Shown: positions 35,998 through 44,701, counted from the first letter of the stretch. The stretch: 64,000 nucleotides of DNA from Shimia marina (GCF_001458175.1 NZ_CYPW01000027.1:394997-458996), one strand, 5' to 3'. The notes: generated from the sequence alone by a model not told the origin. Made by a program: numbers and translations.

Positions 35998-36587
35998 GCC
36001 GCCGCGCCTTTTTTGCTAGGCATCATGTCCAGAAAGTTCTTCAGCAGCGCGTGGCCGTGTTCAGAGGCGATGGATTCGGGATGGAATTGTACGCCGTGAA
36101 TGGGCAGCTCTTTGTGCTGCAGGCCCATGATGGTGCCATCTTCAAGTTCGGCGGTGATTTCCAGACTGTCGGGCAGGGTGGCGCGATCCACCACCAGAGA
36201 GTGGTAGCGCGTGGCCTCAAACGGGGAAGGCAGGCCGGCAAACAGACCTTTGTTGGTGTGATGCATGGTGCCCATTTTGCCGTGTACGATTTCATGACAC
36301 CGGACCACATCGCCGCCAAAGGCCTGACCGATTGTCTGATGACCGAGACAGACACCCATCAGCGGAATGCGCGTTTCTGCGGCGGCCTCAGTCAACGCCA
36401 GACAGATACCAGCCTGATCCGGGTCGCATGGACCGGGTGAGAGCAAAATTCCCGATGGGTTCATGCCCATTGCATCCTGAACAGTCAGCGCGTCATTTCG
36501 CCAGACCTGCACATCGGCGCCCATCTCGCCAAGATAATGCACAAGGTTGTAGGTGAAACTGTCGTAATTATCGATCAGAAGCAGCAT
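35994..36587 (-). CDS. trpG: Anthranilate synthase glutamine amidotransferase component
   Basis: Supplies ammonia from glutamine to TrpE for anthranilate synthesis. 197 residues, class I amidotransferase: the nucleophile elbow is [15 protein letters not shown], and the catalytic His and Glu are in VQFHPESI. N-terminal [19 protein letters not shown] is typical. trpE is not adjacent, so the synthase subunits are encoded apart. The open frame extends 43 codons upstream, but the family start and the divergent promoter region favour the ATG at 36587. It heads the trpG-trpD-ung-trpC-moaC-moeA overlap chain. Confidence 0.95.
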   Translation of the reverse strand: MLLLIDNYDSFTYNLVHYLGEMGADVQVWRNDALTVQDAMGMNPSGILLSPGPCDPDQAGICLALTEAAAETRIPLMGVCLGHQTIGQAFGGDVVRCHEIVHGKMGTMHHTNKGLFAGLPSPFEATRYHSLVVDRATLPDSLEITAELEDGTIMGLQHKELPIHGVQFHPESIASEHGHALLKNFLDMMPSKKGAAA

Positions 36588-36707
36588 TTTGTGGGTTCTT
36601 GTCCTAAAGATGCGAAAGGGGTGGAGGCCGAGGGCCTGCTCGCGGTATACATGCTCAGGCTTGGCCCGGAGGGTCAAGAGGGGCACAGGCAGGTTCGCCC
36701 CGTAAAT

Positions 36708-36736
36708 TGGGAACAAACTCCCAAACTGGGAACAAA
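36708..36736. repeat. TGGGAACAAA direct repeat before the deacetylase-like gene
   Basis: Two exact copies of TGGGAACAAA (36708-36717 and 36727-36736), 19 bases apart start to start, lie 13 to 41 bases before the ATG. The first copy also forms a small stem (TTGGG/CCCAA) with the spacer. A protein-binding role on one DNA face is possible. Confidence 0.35.
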
Positions 36737-36748
36737 GAAGGGCAGTGG

Positions 36749-38221
36749 ATGATGTTGCGCGGAGTATTGGCGGGGGCGTTCTGGGGCGTCATCTTGGTGG
36801 GCGGTGTGTTGTCGGCGGTGTCATTGTTGTTGCCACTGCCAGCGACGGTCACGCCGCAGACATCGGCTGAGGCTCCCAAAGATCGGTCACAAGTGGCCCC
36901 TGTGAGCGGTGCTTTGCAGGACACGTCGGAGGCGGACACCACGGTCGAAGCTGCGCCCGCTGCGGATGCGCCAAGCCAGGCTGGTGGAGATCAGCCCCCT
37001 TTGAGTGATACTGAGTCTGCGCCCAAACCGGAAACCGGTGGTGTTGAGGCGGCTTTGGCGGCCCCAGTGGCACCGCAGGGTGGCGGTGCCGTGGCTGTTG
37101 AGGCAGAGAGCCCTGTGTTGCCAAACCCACAGGCGCAAAACCCGGAAGCGCCTGATGTGGAAACTGAGTTGTCGATTTCTACAAATCCCGCGCAGCCTTC
37201 TGCGCCAGAGGTTGCAGCCAGCGAAGCTTTTGTGACGCCTGAGGCCGCGCCTGAAGTGCCAGCGCAGGCGGAGGACGCACCGCTTGAGACCGCGACAGAG
37301 GGCAGCGCAGATGACAGCGGCGCTGACGGTGGTGACGCGCTTGTTTCAGAGGCGGTGCCGAGTCCTGAGGCCGAAGATGTGACGCCGCGCGCTGAGGCTG
37401 AGGAGGCGCCTGCACCCGCTGAGACTGCGGAAACCATGATCAAACCTGCAGGCGATCTGAATGAGGCTTTCCCGCAGCATAAATCCACACGCTTGCCAAC
37501 CGTTGGGGTGGCGGCAGAGAACGCAGAGGCCCCGGCACCGAGGGCGTCGCGCCCGGTAGAGGCCAATGCAGAAGCTTTTGAAAACCCCGATCAAAAGCCG
37601 TTGATGGCGATTGTGCTGGTGGATGCCGGAGCACAGGAGTTTGACATGGAAGCTCTCACCAGCTTTCCGTATCCGGTCAGCATCGCTGTCAGTACGCTGG
37701 ATCCGCAGGTCGGACAAAAGGTGGAAACCTATCGGTCCCAAGGGCTGGAGGTACTTGCGATGATTGATCTGCCTGCGGAAGCAGAGGCGGCGGATGTCGA
37801 GCAGGCCATGCAGGCGCATTTGTCGGTTTCTGACCAGTTTGTAGGGGTGGTCGAAGGTCTGGAAGAAGGGCTGCAAAGCAGCAAGGTGATCAGTGATCAG
37901 GTCACGGAAGCTTTGATGGGCAGTGGCCATGGGCTTTTGATGTTCACAAACGGGCTTAATACCGCACAAAAGCTTGCGGCCAAAGAAGGGGTGCCTTCCG
38001 CCAGCGTGTTCCGTGATTTCGATGACAAAGGGCAGACATCCGCTGTGATGCGGCGTTTTCTGGATCAGGCGGCGTTCAAGGCCGCGCAGGAGGATGGTGT
38101 TGTCATGGTGGGGCGTCTGCGGGATGAGACGCTTTCGGCGCTGCTTTTGTGGGCGTTGCAGGATCGGATCAACACCGTTGCTCTGGGCCCGGTGTCTGCG
38201 CTGTTTGATACCATCAATTGA
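36749..38221 (+). CDS. Divergent polysaccharide deacetylase (YibQ-like) with long acidic linker
   Basis: 490 residues. An N-terminal membrane anchor (residues ~3-27) leads into about 250 residues of low-complexity Ala/Glu/Pro/Ser/Val sequence, then a C-terminal domain (from ~residue 285) of the divergent polysaccharide deacetylase family. The domain keeps the fold pattern ([53 protein letters not shown]), but the usual metal-binding DD is DA and the HxP element is missing. It therefore looks catalytically inactive and may act as a periplasmic scaffold. The start at MMLRGVL follows AAGGGCAG. Confidence 0.75.
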   Translation: MMLRGVLAGAFWGVILVGGVLSAVSLLLPLPATVTPQTSAEAPKDRSQVAPVSGALQDTSEADTTVEAAPAADAPSQAGGDQPPLSDTESAPKPETGGVEAALAAPVAPQGGGAVAVEAESPVLPNPQAQNPEAPDVETELSISTNPAQPSAPEVAASEAFVTPEAAPEVPAQAEDAPLETATEGSADDSGADGGDALVSEAVPSPEAEDVTPRAEAEEAPAPAETAETMIKPAGDLNEAFPQHKSTRLPTVGVAAENAEAPAPRASRPVEANAEAFENPDQKPLMAIVLVDAGAQEFDMEALTSFPYPVSIAVSTLDPQVGQKVETYRSQGLEVLAMIDLPAEAEAADVEQAMQAHLSVSDQFVGVVEGLEEGLQSSKVISDQVTEALMGSGHGLLMFTNGLNTAQKLAAKEGVPSASVFRDFDDKGQTSAVMRRFLDQAAFKAAQEDGVVMVGRLRDETLSALLLWALQDRINTVALGPVSALFDTIN

Positions 38222-38244
38222 CCAGAACGAACCCGTTGAAATGA

Positions 38245-38274
38245 AAAAGCCGGTACAGATCTGTACCGGCTTTT
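38245..38274. terminator. Perfect 30-bp palindromic terminator
   Basis: AAAAGCCGGTACAGA is followed by its exact reverse complement, with T and A runs on both ends, so it can end transcription in both directions between the deacetylase-like gene and the minus-strand 60-codon gene. Confidence 0.9.
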
Positions 38275-38291
38275 GTATGTCTTCAGCGCCT

Positions 38292-38474
38292 TTATTGAGA
38301 GATCTTGACGCGCGGGATGGGCTTTGTGGTGAGCGCGTCTGGCCAGCCGATGAAACGCTCTATAGCGACAAGCGCAAGGCAGGCCAGAATGACGCCAAAG
38401 ACGAGTTTGACGCGTGTTTCAGACGGTGGGTTGCGTGCCCAGCGGCTCATGCGAATGAGATGTCTGAAATTCAT
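38292..38474 (-). CDS. Small membrane protein, 60 residues
   Basis: A basic N-terminus (MNFRHLIRMSRWARNPPS), then one transmembrane helix (residues ~22-40, VKLVFGVILACLALVAIE) and a short polar tail ending PRVKISQ. No domain is recognised. It lies 70 bases downstream of hpt on the same strand and ends just before a bidirectional terminator. Composition and position suggest a genuine small inner-membrane protein in the hpt transcript; its function is unknown. Confidence 0.6.
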   Translation of the reverse strand: MNFRHLIRMSRWARNPPSETRVKLVFGVILACLALVAIERFIGWPDALTTKPIPRVKISQ

Positions 38475-38544
38475 GGCGCGTCCTCATGGGGGAGGTTGGG
38501 CAAAATCTAGGAGATCTGCCCGGTTGATGCAAACTGCGCGATGA

Positions 38545-39090
38545 TCAGCTGCCTTCGACGAAGCGCACTTTGCCGATGAAAGGCAGGTTACGGTTGCGTT
38601 GGGCGTAGTCGATCCCATAGCCCACGACAAATTCATCGGGAATTGAAAAGCCGATCCAATCCGCAGCGATATCAGCTTCACGGCGGCTGGGTTTATCAAG
38701 CAGGGCGATGGTTTTGATCTTGCGAGGGTTGCGCGCTTTCAGCAGGTGCAACACATGGGTCAGCGTATGGCCGGTGTCGACAATATCTTCGACAACCAAA
38801 ACATCGCGCCCTTCAATTTCACCTCGTAAGTCTTTGAAAATACGAACCTCACGGCTGCTTTCCATGGCGTTTCCGTAAGAGGATGCCTCCAGAAAGTCGA
38901 CCTCAACGGGCAGGTTCAGCTCTCGCACGAGATCGGCGATAAAGACAAAAGAGCCGCGCAGAAGACCGACGACGATCAGTTTGTCGGTGTCCCGATATTC
39001 GGCTGTGATCTCTTTGCAGAGCTCTTCGATACGGGCAGCAATCGACTTTGCGGAGATCATTTCATCGATGACATATGGACGCTCTGACAT
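38545..39090 (-). CDS. hpt: Hypoxanthine phosphoribosyltransferase
   Basis: Purine salvage enzyme making IMP (and possibly GMP) from free base and PRPP. 181 residues. The PRPP-binding signature [14 protein letters not shown] is near residues 100-113, and the flexible-loop region includes [32 protein letters not shown] forms the early phosphate-binding loop. The ATG at 39090 is preceded by AGAGGG; the longer frame has no support. Divergent from the COQ10-like gene. Confidence 0.95.
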   Translation of the reverse strand: MSERPYVIDEMISAKSIAARIEELCKEITAEYRDTDKLIVVGLLRGSFVFIADLVRELNLPVEVDFLEASSYGNAMESSREVRIFKDLRGEIEGRDVLVVEDIVDTGHTLTHVLHLLKARNPRKIKTIALLDKPSRREADIAADWIGFSIPDEFVVGYGIDYAQRNRNLPFIGKVRFVEGS

Positions 39091-39203
39091 GAGACCCTCT
39101 TGATTTTCACCATCATGCGCCGCTATGTGCGGCAAACGGGGCCGTTCTTAGCGGGGACGCTGCGGCCTGTCACGCAAAAACAGGCCCGCGAGAGCAAGAC
39201 ATT

Positions 39204-39659
39204 ATGCCGACGCATTCAGAGACACGCACACTGCCATATAGCGCCCAACAGATGTACGATTTGGTGGCGGATGTGGCGTCATATCCGAAGTTTCTGCCGT
39301 GGTGCGCCGCTGCGCGGATCCGATCCTGTCGTCCGATTGAGACCGATTGGGGCGCCTCTGAGGAGATGCTGGCGGATCTGGTGATCTCTTTCAAAGTGTT
39401 CCGCGAGCGGTTTGGCAGCCGCGTGATTTTATGCCCGGACGCCAAGCATATTGATACCGAATACCTGGATGGTCCGTTCAAATATATGAAATCCACCTGG
39501 GATTTTGCCGATGTTGACGATGGTGTTGAAGTGAAGTTCTTTGTGGATTTTGAATTCAAGAACATCATTTTGCAAAAGGCTATTGGGCTTGTGTTTTTTG
39601 AGGCCATGAACCGTATCGTTGCCGCTTTTGAACAGCGTGCTGAGGCGCTTTACGCCTGA
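39204..39659 (+). CDS. COQ10/RatA-family ubiquinone-binding START-like protein
   Basis: 151 residues forming a single START/SRPBCC-fold domain. The family opening is plain (TRTLPYSAQQMYDLVADVASYPKFLPWC). The yeast COQ10 homologue binds ubiquinone and is needed for its proper use in respiration. Annotation pipelines often call bacterial members RatA toxins after one E. coli study, but there is no toxin-antitoxin arrangement here (no ratB neighbour), so ubiquinone or lipid binding is more likely. Convergent with the MerR gene, overlapping by 10 bases. Confidence 0.85.
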   Translation: MPTHSETRTLPYSAQQMYDLVADVASYPKFLPWCAAARIRSCRPIETDWGASEEMLADLVISFKVFRERFGSRVILCPDAKHIDTEYLDGPFKYMKSTWDFADVDDGVEVKFFVDFEFKNIILQKAIGLVFFEAMNRIVAAFEQRAEALYA

Positions 39660-40069
39660 GCTTTAGCGCCTGTTCCGCGGCGCGTGTTGTCGAGCAGCTT
39701 GCGGAATTTGGGGCATTCAAAGTGGTCGTCATGGGGGCAGTGGGCGATGTGGTGCAGCACTTTGGACAGGGCTTGCAACTCAGCAATCTGCTGATCCACG
39801 TGACGTGCCTTTGCTGAGAACGCGGCACGATCCAGCGCTATAGATTTAACTGTCGGCATCATGGACGACACGTCCTTGAGCGAAAACTGTGCGTTTTGTG
39901 CCATTGTGATGAAGGCCAGCCTCTCGAGCACCTCTGGATCATATTGGCGACGCAGCCCGTTTTTGCCTGCAGGGCGGATCAGCCCGCGTTTTTCATAGTA
40001 GCGTAGTGTGGAAGGGGGCAGACCGGTTTTTTCGGCGACCTCAGCGATGTCGAGTATTTTGGCTTTCAC
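39650..40069 (-). CDS. MerR-family transcriptional regulator
   Basis: 139 residues. The N-terminal MerR HTH is clear (LDIAEVAEKTGLPPSTLRYYEKRGLI, then GLRRQYDPEVLERL), then the dimerisation helix and a C-terminal CPHDDHFECPKF segment. The two cysteines and several acidic and His residues there could bind metal or thiol-reactive ligands, as in MerR sensors. The start codon is GTG. It is divergent from a thiopurine methyltransferase gene and the spacer between them has MerR-type geometry. Inducer unknown. Confidence 0.88.
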   Translation of the reverse strand: MKAKILDIAEVAEKTGLPPSTLRYYEKRGLIRPAGKNGLRRQYDPEVLERLAFITMAQNAQFSLKDVSSMMPTVKSIALDRAAFSAKARHVDQQIAELQALSKVLHHIAHCPHDDHFECPKFRKLLDNTRRGTGAKAQA

Positions 40070-40073
40070 GATC

Positions 40074-40104
40074 TTGACCTAAACTGCACTTCAAGTTGCA
40101 TGGT
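40074..40104 (+). promoter_or_regulatory. MerR-type promoter with 19-bp spacer
   Basis: TTGACC (40074-40079), a 19-base spacer and CATGGT (40099-40104) point to the methyltransferase gene. The spacer carries a dyad AACT-N8-AGTT (40082-40097) centred on its middle. A 19-bp spacer with a central dyad is the hallmark of promoters untwisted by MerR-family activators, though the -10 box is poor. Confidence 0.55.
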
Positions 40105-40134
40105 CATCAGACGCATGTGAATCAGGAGGCGTCA

Positions 40135-40773
40135 ATGGAAGAAGCGTTTTGGCAGGACCGCTGGAAAAAACAGCAGATCGGATTTCATGAGGCGGCTCCA
40201 AATCCGCTTTTGACAGCGCATTTTAAAGCGCTGGATATTTTCGCACATGCGGCGGTCTTTGTGCCGCTTTGTGGCAAGACGCTCGACATCGACTGGCTCT
40301 TGGCGTGCGGGCACCCGGTGGTGGGTGTCGAGTTTCATGAAGCGGCCATTCAGGAGGTGTTTGCCCGGCTGGAACTGGTGCCTGAGATTTCTGAGGTTGC
40401 GGGGCTGACGCGATATCACGCCGGGGATCTGACACTCTATTGCGGAGATTTTTTCTCGCTGCGCCGCGGCCATCTGCCGAGCGTTGGGGCGGTGTTTGAT
40501 CGAGCTGCCTTGGTGGCCGTGGCGCCTGCGCAGCGGCAGGCCTATGTGGATCATATCCGCCTGCTGAGCGATGAGGCGCCTATCCTGCTGGTGTCGTTTG
40601 ATTATGACCCTTCTTTGAAGGCCGGGCCTCCCTTTAGCGTTTCAGGGGCGGAAATTGATCGGTTGATGCGGGGCATCATGACGCGAGGTGTGTTGCAGAG
40701 TACCCCGATTACCAGCCCACCAAAGGCGGTTGGGCATGGGGTTGAGGAAGTTCATCTGCTGCGCAGGCAGTGA
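40135..40773 (+). CDS. tpm: Thiopurine S-methyltransferase family protein
   Basis: 212 residues, an SAM-dependent class I methyltransferase of the TPMT family. Family segments: FWQDRWKKQQIGFHE at the N-terminus (residues ~4-18), VFVPLCGKTLDIDWLLACGHPVVG as the SAM-binding loop, YCGDFFSL and the VGAVFDRAALVA acidic region. Bacterial members methylate selenium, tellurium or small thiols and can give tellurite resistance. Here a divergent MerR regulator suggests induction by a metalloid or thiol stress, which is an inference. The ATG follows AGGAGG. Confidence 0.88.
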   Translation: MEEAFWQDRWKKQQIGFHEAAPNPLLTAHFKALDIFAHAAVFVPLCGKTLDIDWLLACGHPVVGVEFHEAAIQEVFARLELVPEISEVAGLTRYHAGDLTLYCGDFFSLRRGHLPSVGAVFDRAALVAVAPAQRQAYVDHIRLLSDEAPILLVSFDYDPSLKAGPPFSVSGAEIDRLMRGIMTRGVLQSTPITSPPKAVGHGVEEVHLLRRQ

Positions 40774-40783
40774 TTTTTGAGAG

Positions 40784-40817
40784 AAAAAGGGCGACTCGTG
40801 TGTGAGCCGCCCTTTTT
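40784..40817. terminator. Bidirectional terminator between tpm and amt
   Basis: AAAAAGGGCG(A)CTC pairs with GAG(C)CGCCCTTTTT around a 6-base loop with one mismatch; A and T tracts on both flanks serve the convergent tpm and amt transcripts. Confidence 0.85.
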
Positions 40818-40851
40818 CTGTTGTGTTTGATTGTTATGGGTAAGGCGCGCT

Positions 40852-42039
40852 TTAGGAGGCGATGTCGTAGGCGCGTTCGCCGTGGGCAGAGAGATCCAGC
40901 CCATTGACTTCGCTTTCTTCATCCACCCGAAGCGGGGTGACCAAGCCAACCAGTTTGACGAGCACAACCGTCACCACAAAGGTGAAGATGCCGACAACAG
41001 CCAAAGCGCCCAGCTGCGCCAGCCATGTGCCTTCACCAAAGACAGCAATCATGATGGTGCCAAAGATACCGCCCACACCGTGTACGGCGAAGACATCCAA
41101 GGTGTCGTCAATCTTCAATCCATTGCGCACAACATTGACCGCTTCCTGACAGAGCACGCCTGCGATTGCACCAATGATCAACGCTTCGATGGGACCCACA
41201 AAACCCGACGCAGGTGTGATGGAGGCAAGACCTGCGATGGTGCCGGTCACGAGGCCCACAAGGGAGGCTTTGCCGTATTTGATGCGTTCCCAAAGCGCCC
41301 AAGTCAGCGAGGCGGTGGCGGCGGAGATATGGGTTACGGTCAGAGCCATGGCAGCGCCGCCATCAGCGGCGAGCTGGGAGCCGCCGTTGAAGCCAAACCA
41401 GCCCACCCAAAGCATTGCGGCGCCGATCATGACCATCCATGGGGCATGTGGTGGCGTGGTGCGGTGTTTGCGCGCGCCGAGCATGACGGCGATCACCAGA
41501 GCGGCAATGCCAGCGGTTTCATGCACCACGATGCCACCGGCAAAGTCGCGCACGCCGATCTCGCCAAAGATCCCGCCATCCGCCATCATGCCGCCGCCCC
41601 AGATCCAATGCACAACGGGGGCATAGCACAGCAGCATCCAAAGTCCGGAGAACAGCAGGACAAAGCCAAAGCCGATCCGCTCGACATAGGCGCCAACAAT
41701 CAGCGCGGGGGTGATGATGGCGAAGGTCATCTGAAAGGCGAAGAACAGGATTTCGGGCAGGGTGCCGGAGAGGCTTTCTGTTGTGACGCCGGAGAGGGCC
41801 ATTTTGCTCAGGCCGCCCCAGGGGGATGTTGCGCCACCCTCATTGCCGAAGGCGATTGTGTAGCCGAATACGAGCCACAAAACGCTCATCAAACAGGCGA
41901 TGGCATAGGTTTGCATAAAGACGCTGAGCACATTTCTGGCGCGGACAAGCCCGCCGTAGAAAAGTGCCAGTCCCGGTAGTGTCATGAAGAGCACCAAGGC
42001 CGTGGCCACGATGATCCATGCGGTGTCCGCTCCGTTCAT
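40852..42039 (-). CDS. amt: Ammonium transporter
   Basis: A 395-residue Amt/MEP/Rh transporter with about 11 transmembrane helices. Signature parts are visible: TLPGLALFYGGLVRARNVLS near the start, the ALIVGAYVERI segment, DFAGGIVVHETAGIAALVIA (the usual ammonium-transporter signature region with pore His), WFGFNGGS, and DVFAVHGVGGIFGTIM (second pore His). There is no signal peptide. The start follows AGGGAAGAG; the longer frame upstream is not supported. glnK, often next to amt, is absent here. Two inverted repeats lie upstream, and the nitrogen regulators are ~2 kb away. Confidence 0.96.
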   Translation of the reverse strand: MNGADTAWIIVATALVLFMTLPGLALFYGGLVRARNVLSVFMQTYAIACLMSVLWLVFGYTIAFGNEGGATSPWGGLSKMALSGVTTESLSGTLPEILFFAFQMTFAIITPALIVGAYVERIGFGFVLLFSGLWMLLCYAPVVHWIWGGGMMADGGIFGEIGVRDFAGGIVVHETAGIAALVIAVMLGARKHRTTPPHAPWMVMIGAAMLWVGWFGFNGGSQLAADGGAAMALTVTHISAATASLTWALWERIKYGKASLVGLVTGTIAGLASITPASGFVGPIEALIIGAIAGVLCQEAVNVVRNGLKIDDTLDVFAVHGVGGIFGTIMIAVFGEGTWLAQLGALAVVGIFTFVVTVVLVKLVGLVTPLRVDEESEVNGLDLSAHGERAYDIAS

Positions 42040-42065
42040 TTCTCTTCCCTTTTGTCTCGTGAGTG

Positions 42066-42097
42066 ATGGTTTTTTGGTCAAAGAGACGAAAAACCAT
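42066..42097. promoter_or_regulatory. Proximal dyad in the amt promoter region
   Basis: ATGGTTTTT (42066-42074) and AAAAACCAT (42089-42097) are an exact 9-bp inverted repeat 27-58 bases upstream of the amt ATG. A TTGACC -35-like hexamer lies in the spacer on the minus strand, so a bound protein would interfere with transcription. Confidence 0.45.
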
Positions 42098-42134
42098 GCA
42101 GGACAAAGGAAAGCCTGTGCGGAGAGCGCCTTAA

Positions 42135-42158
42135 AATCATGCATTTTGCAACATGATT
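42135..42158. promoter_or_regulatory. Distal dyad upstream of amt
   Basis: AATCATG and CATGATT form a perfect 7-bp inverted repeat around CATTTTGCAA, ~96-119 bases upstream of amt, inside a longer imperfect repeat (AGAGC...GCTCT). It is the kind of upstream site an NtrC dimer or other activator would occupy. No sigma-54 -24/-12 pair is seen. Confidence 0.5.
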
Positions 42159-42199
42159 AAAAATAAGGCTCTTAAAGTGGTGTGGTGTTTAAATTTACA

Positions 42200-42673
42200 T
42201 CAAGCAGTGGATGTGCCCGCCAGAATGAGCGTCAATGCGTGATTCCGCGCGGCGATACGGACCTTGTCCCGTCCCAACGCACCAAACTCAATTGTCTCCG
42301 TGCGACAGGCCGCGTGGGTGGCGAGGCCAAAACAGACGCGCCCTTCCGGTTTGAACTCAGAACCGCCGGGGCCTGCGATGCCAGTGATGGAGACAGCGAT
42401 ATCAGCCTCAGAATGTGCAAGCGCCCCAAGAGCCATTTCGTGTGCCACCTCCTCTGAGACGGCTCCGACCGCGTCGAGCGTTGCCTGCTGGACGCCCAGC
42501 ATCTCGACTTTGGCCTGATTGGTGTATGTCACAAAACCGCGTTCAAAAGAAGCGGAGCTGCCGGGGATATCGGTGAGCGCAGCGGCCACCATGCCTCCTG
42601 TGCAGCTTTCGGCGGTGGCAATGCGCAGATCAGCGGCGCGACAGGCCGCGAGGAGTGCAGTGACATCCACCAT
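42200..42673 (-). CDS. pncC: CinA-family nicotinamide-nucleotide amidohydrolase
   Basis: 157 residues, the C-terminal CinA domain alone. It hydrolyses NMN to NaMN in the pyridine nucleotide cycle. Motifs: RIATAESCTGGMVAAALTDIPGSS near residues 17-40 (the catalytic Ser/Thr/Lys region of this family), YTNQAKVEMLGV, and SITGIAGPGG. The start overlaps the stop of pgpA by one base (TGATG), so it is translated from the same mRNA. Confidence 0.9.
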   Translation of the reverse strand: MVDVTALLAACRAADLRIATAESCTGGMVAAALTDIPGSSASFERGFVTYTNQAKVEMLGVQQATLDAVGAVSEEVAHEMALGALAHSEADIAVSITGIAGPGGSEFKPEGRVCFGLATHAACRTETIEFGALGRDKVRIAARNHALTLILAGTSTA

Positions 42674-43155
42674 CAGATCAGCACCATATGATAGAGCGCC
42701 GCGGCTGCCATGGTGGCGAAGCCTGCAAAGATCCCTGCCCAGATGTCATCCAGCATCACACCGATGGGATCATGGCGTCGGTCCGCACGTCCCACAAGCC
42801 ATGGCTTGCGGATGTCAAACAGGCGGAAAAACAGGAAGGCGGCCACGGGGCCGGGCCAGACCATGGACATATCGCGCATCGCAAATGCGATGGCCGGGAA
42901 CAAAAGCGCAATCCACATGCCCGCCACTTCGTCGATGACGATTTCAGAGGGGTCCTCGCCGGGTTTGTCAGAGAGCTCCCGATTACAGGACCAAAAGCCT
43001 GCGAGAATGGCCAAACCTGTGAGCACGATCAGAAGCCAGACGCCGACATAGCGTTCAGCGGCCCAACCGATGATCAGCGCGGCCAGCGATCCCCAGGTGC
43101 CGGGCGCAAAGGGCAGTCGGCCGACGCCAAAGAAAGTTGCAATCAAATTGCTCAT
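42673..43155 (-). CDS. pgpA: Phosphatidylglycerophosphatase A
   Basis: 160 residues. Dephosphorylates phosphatidylglycerophosphate to phosphatidylglycerol, an abundant membrane lipid. The family N-terminus ATFFGVGRLPFAPGTWGSLAA and the DPSEIVIDEVAGMWIALLF segment are clear, along with FRLFDIRKPW. Several transmembrane helices follow. The ATG used starts MSNLIA; a TTG four codons upstream is possible but lacks a ribosome binding site. Coupled to pncC. Confidence 0.92.
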   Translation of the reverse strand: MSNLIATFFGVGRLPFAPGTWGSLAALIIGWAAERYVGVWLLIVLTGLAILAGFWSCNRELSDKPGEDPSEIVIDEVAGMWIALLFPAIAFAMRDMSMVWPGPVAAFLFFRLFDIRKPWLVGRADRRHDPIGVMLDDIWAGIFAGFATMAAAALYHMVLI

Positions 43156-43675
43156 GCGTTCACTCAATTTGCCACTGGGCGCGGCAATCCTTCCTTTGTG
43201 GCCACTGAGGCCGCTATGTGTCTTTCCGGAATCTGGTTTCCCGGAGAGGGGTACTTATATCTCTTTTGCTGCCTATCACAATTTGCAGCGCTGATCCCAA
43301 AGTGGGTTCTTATCTGCACATCGGATCGATTCAGTGTTGCGGGCAATGTGCGTTAACTTGGGGGCTGGCTGCAAGGTGATGAGCATCCGTTCAGCGACGC
43401 TTTTTAAAGCGGTGCATTTCACTATTTGTCTGGCGCGGGGGAGATTGAGTCTCTTGGATACCAAAAACACCTATAGCGAGAATCTCTGAGACGCCGATGA
43501 ATGAGGCAATTTAGAGGTCTGCCGTGTAGAAGCTGCAAGTCTGAGTGGCAATTGCCCCTATGTGTTTGCTTAAATAATGAGCATATGCGAGTTATTGCCA
43601 AAATTATCACCACGCCTTCATTGAGTTCGATCTAGGGGTCAGCTACGCCGGAGGTGCTGCACAAGGATTAAGCAC
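43156..43675. other. 520-bp intergenic region between pgpA and dusB
   Basis: Noticeably lower GC than the flanking genes, with frequent stops in all frames and no ribosome binding site followed by a convincing coding start. It must contain the divergent pgpA and dusB promoters. I see no strong hairpin, terminator or repeat. It may hold a degraded gene or an untranslated RNA, but nothing in it is specific enough to name. Confidence 0.4.
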
Positions 43676-44701
43676 GTGACCGTTCAAGTCGCACATCTAA
43701 CGCTAACACCTCCAGTTTTCCTGGCGCCATTGGCAGGCATCACGGATCGCCCTTTCCGCGATCTGGTGAGCCGCTTTGGGGCCGGGCTTGTGGTGAGTGA
43801 AATGGTCGCCAGCCAGGAGATGGTTCAGGCGAAGCCAGGGGTTCGGGAACGTGCGGAGCTGGGGTTTGGGAATGCGACCACATCCGTGCAGTTGGCAGGG
43901 CGTGAGGCCCATTGGATGGCGGAAGCCGCCCGTCAGGTCGAAGCCAATGGGGCGACGCTGATTGATATCAATATGGGATGCCCTGCAAAGAAGGTGACCA
44001 GTGCGAGCGGTGCGGGGGCCAGCGGGTCAGCCCTGATGAAAGATCTGGATCATGCGCTGACGCTGATTGAGGCCGTGGTGGGAGCCGTTGATATTCCTGT
44101 GACGCTGAAAACCCGGCTGGGCTGGGATGATACGATGCTGAATGCTCCTGAGCTTGCCCGCCGCGCAGAGGATGCCGGCGTGCAAATGCTGACGATACAC
44201 GGGCGCACGCGGTGTCAGTTTTATAAAGGGGCGGCCGACTGGGCGGCCATCAAGGGTGTCAAACATGCTGTGTCGATCCCGGTGATTGCCAACGGCGATA
44301 TCGTTGATCTGGCGTCGGCCAAAGCGGCGCTTGCCGCTTCGGGTGCAGATGGCGTGATGGTGGGGCGCGGTGCGCAGGGCAAACCCTGGATTCTGGCGCA
44401 GCTTGCTGCAGCGCTTTTCGGGGGCGATGCGCCTGTTACGCCAGAAGGTGCTGCATTGGTTGCAATGGTGCAGGGGCACTATGAGGCCATGTTGTCTTTC
44501 TATGGCACAGATTTGGGGTTGCGCGTCGCACGTAAGCATCTGGGTTGGTACATGGATGGTGTCGGCACAGAAGCGGGATTGCGCCGCCGCGTACAGACAA
44601 GCCGTGATCCGCAGGAGGTTCTTGCACTTTTGCAAGAGGCATTGATGCCGACTGACGGAGCGCCCGACACAACAACTTCAGGAAATAAAGAGGCGGCATG
44701 A
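43676..44701 (+). CDS. dusB: tRNA-dihydrouridine synthase B (NifR3)
   Basis: An FMN enzyme that reduces specific uridines in tRNA to dihydrouridine. 341 residues. The catalytic cysteine sits in [15 protein letters not shown] near residue 103, and [21 protein letters not shown] opens the TIM barrel. [15 protein letters not shown] and [15 protein letters not shown] are FMN/RNA-binding segments. The gene was named nifR3 in Rhodobacter because it is co-transcribed with ntrBC. The start is a GTG behind AAGGA, and it overlaps ntrB by four bases. Confidence 0.95.
   Translation: MTVQVAHLTLTPPVFLAPLAGITDRPFRDLVSRFGAGLVVSEMVASQEMVQAKPGVRERAELGFGNATTSVQLAGREAHWMAEAARQVEANGATLIDINMGCPAKKVTSASGAGASGSALMKDLDHALTLIEAVVGAVDIPVTLKTRLGWDDTMLNAPELARRAEDAGVQMLTIHGRTRCQFYKGAADWAAIKGVKHAVSIPVIANGDIVDLASAKAALAASGADGVMVGRGAQGKPWILAQLAAALFGGDAPVTPEGAALVAMVQGHYEAMLSFYGTDLGLRVARKHLGWYMDGVGTEAGLRRRVQTSRDPQEVLALLQEALMPTDGAPDTTTSGNKEAA

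Noticed and set aside
39204-39659. RatA toxin of a toxin-antitoxin system
   Set aside because: The protein matches the COQ10/START fold and there is no ratB-like partner; the toxin label is a pipeline habit.
42040-42199. Sigma-54 promoter for amt
   Set aside because: No GG-N10-GC pair with the usual flanking bases was found in the region, and the local NtrC lacks the sigma-54 contact loop.
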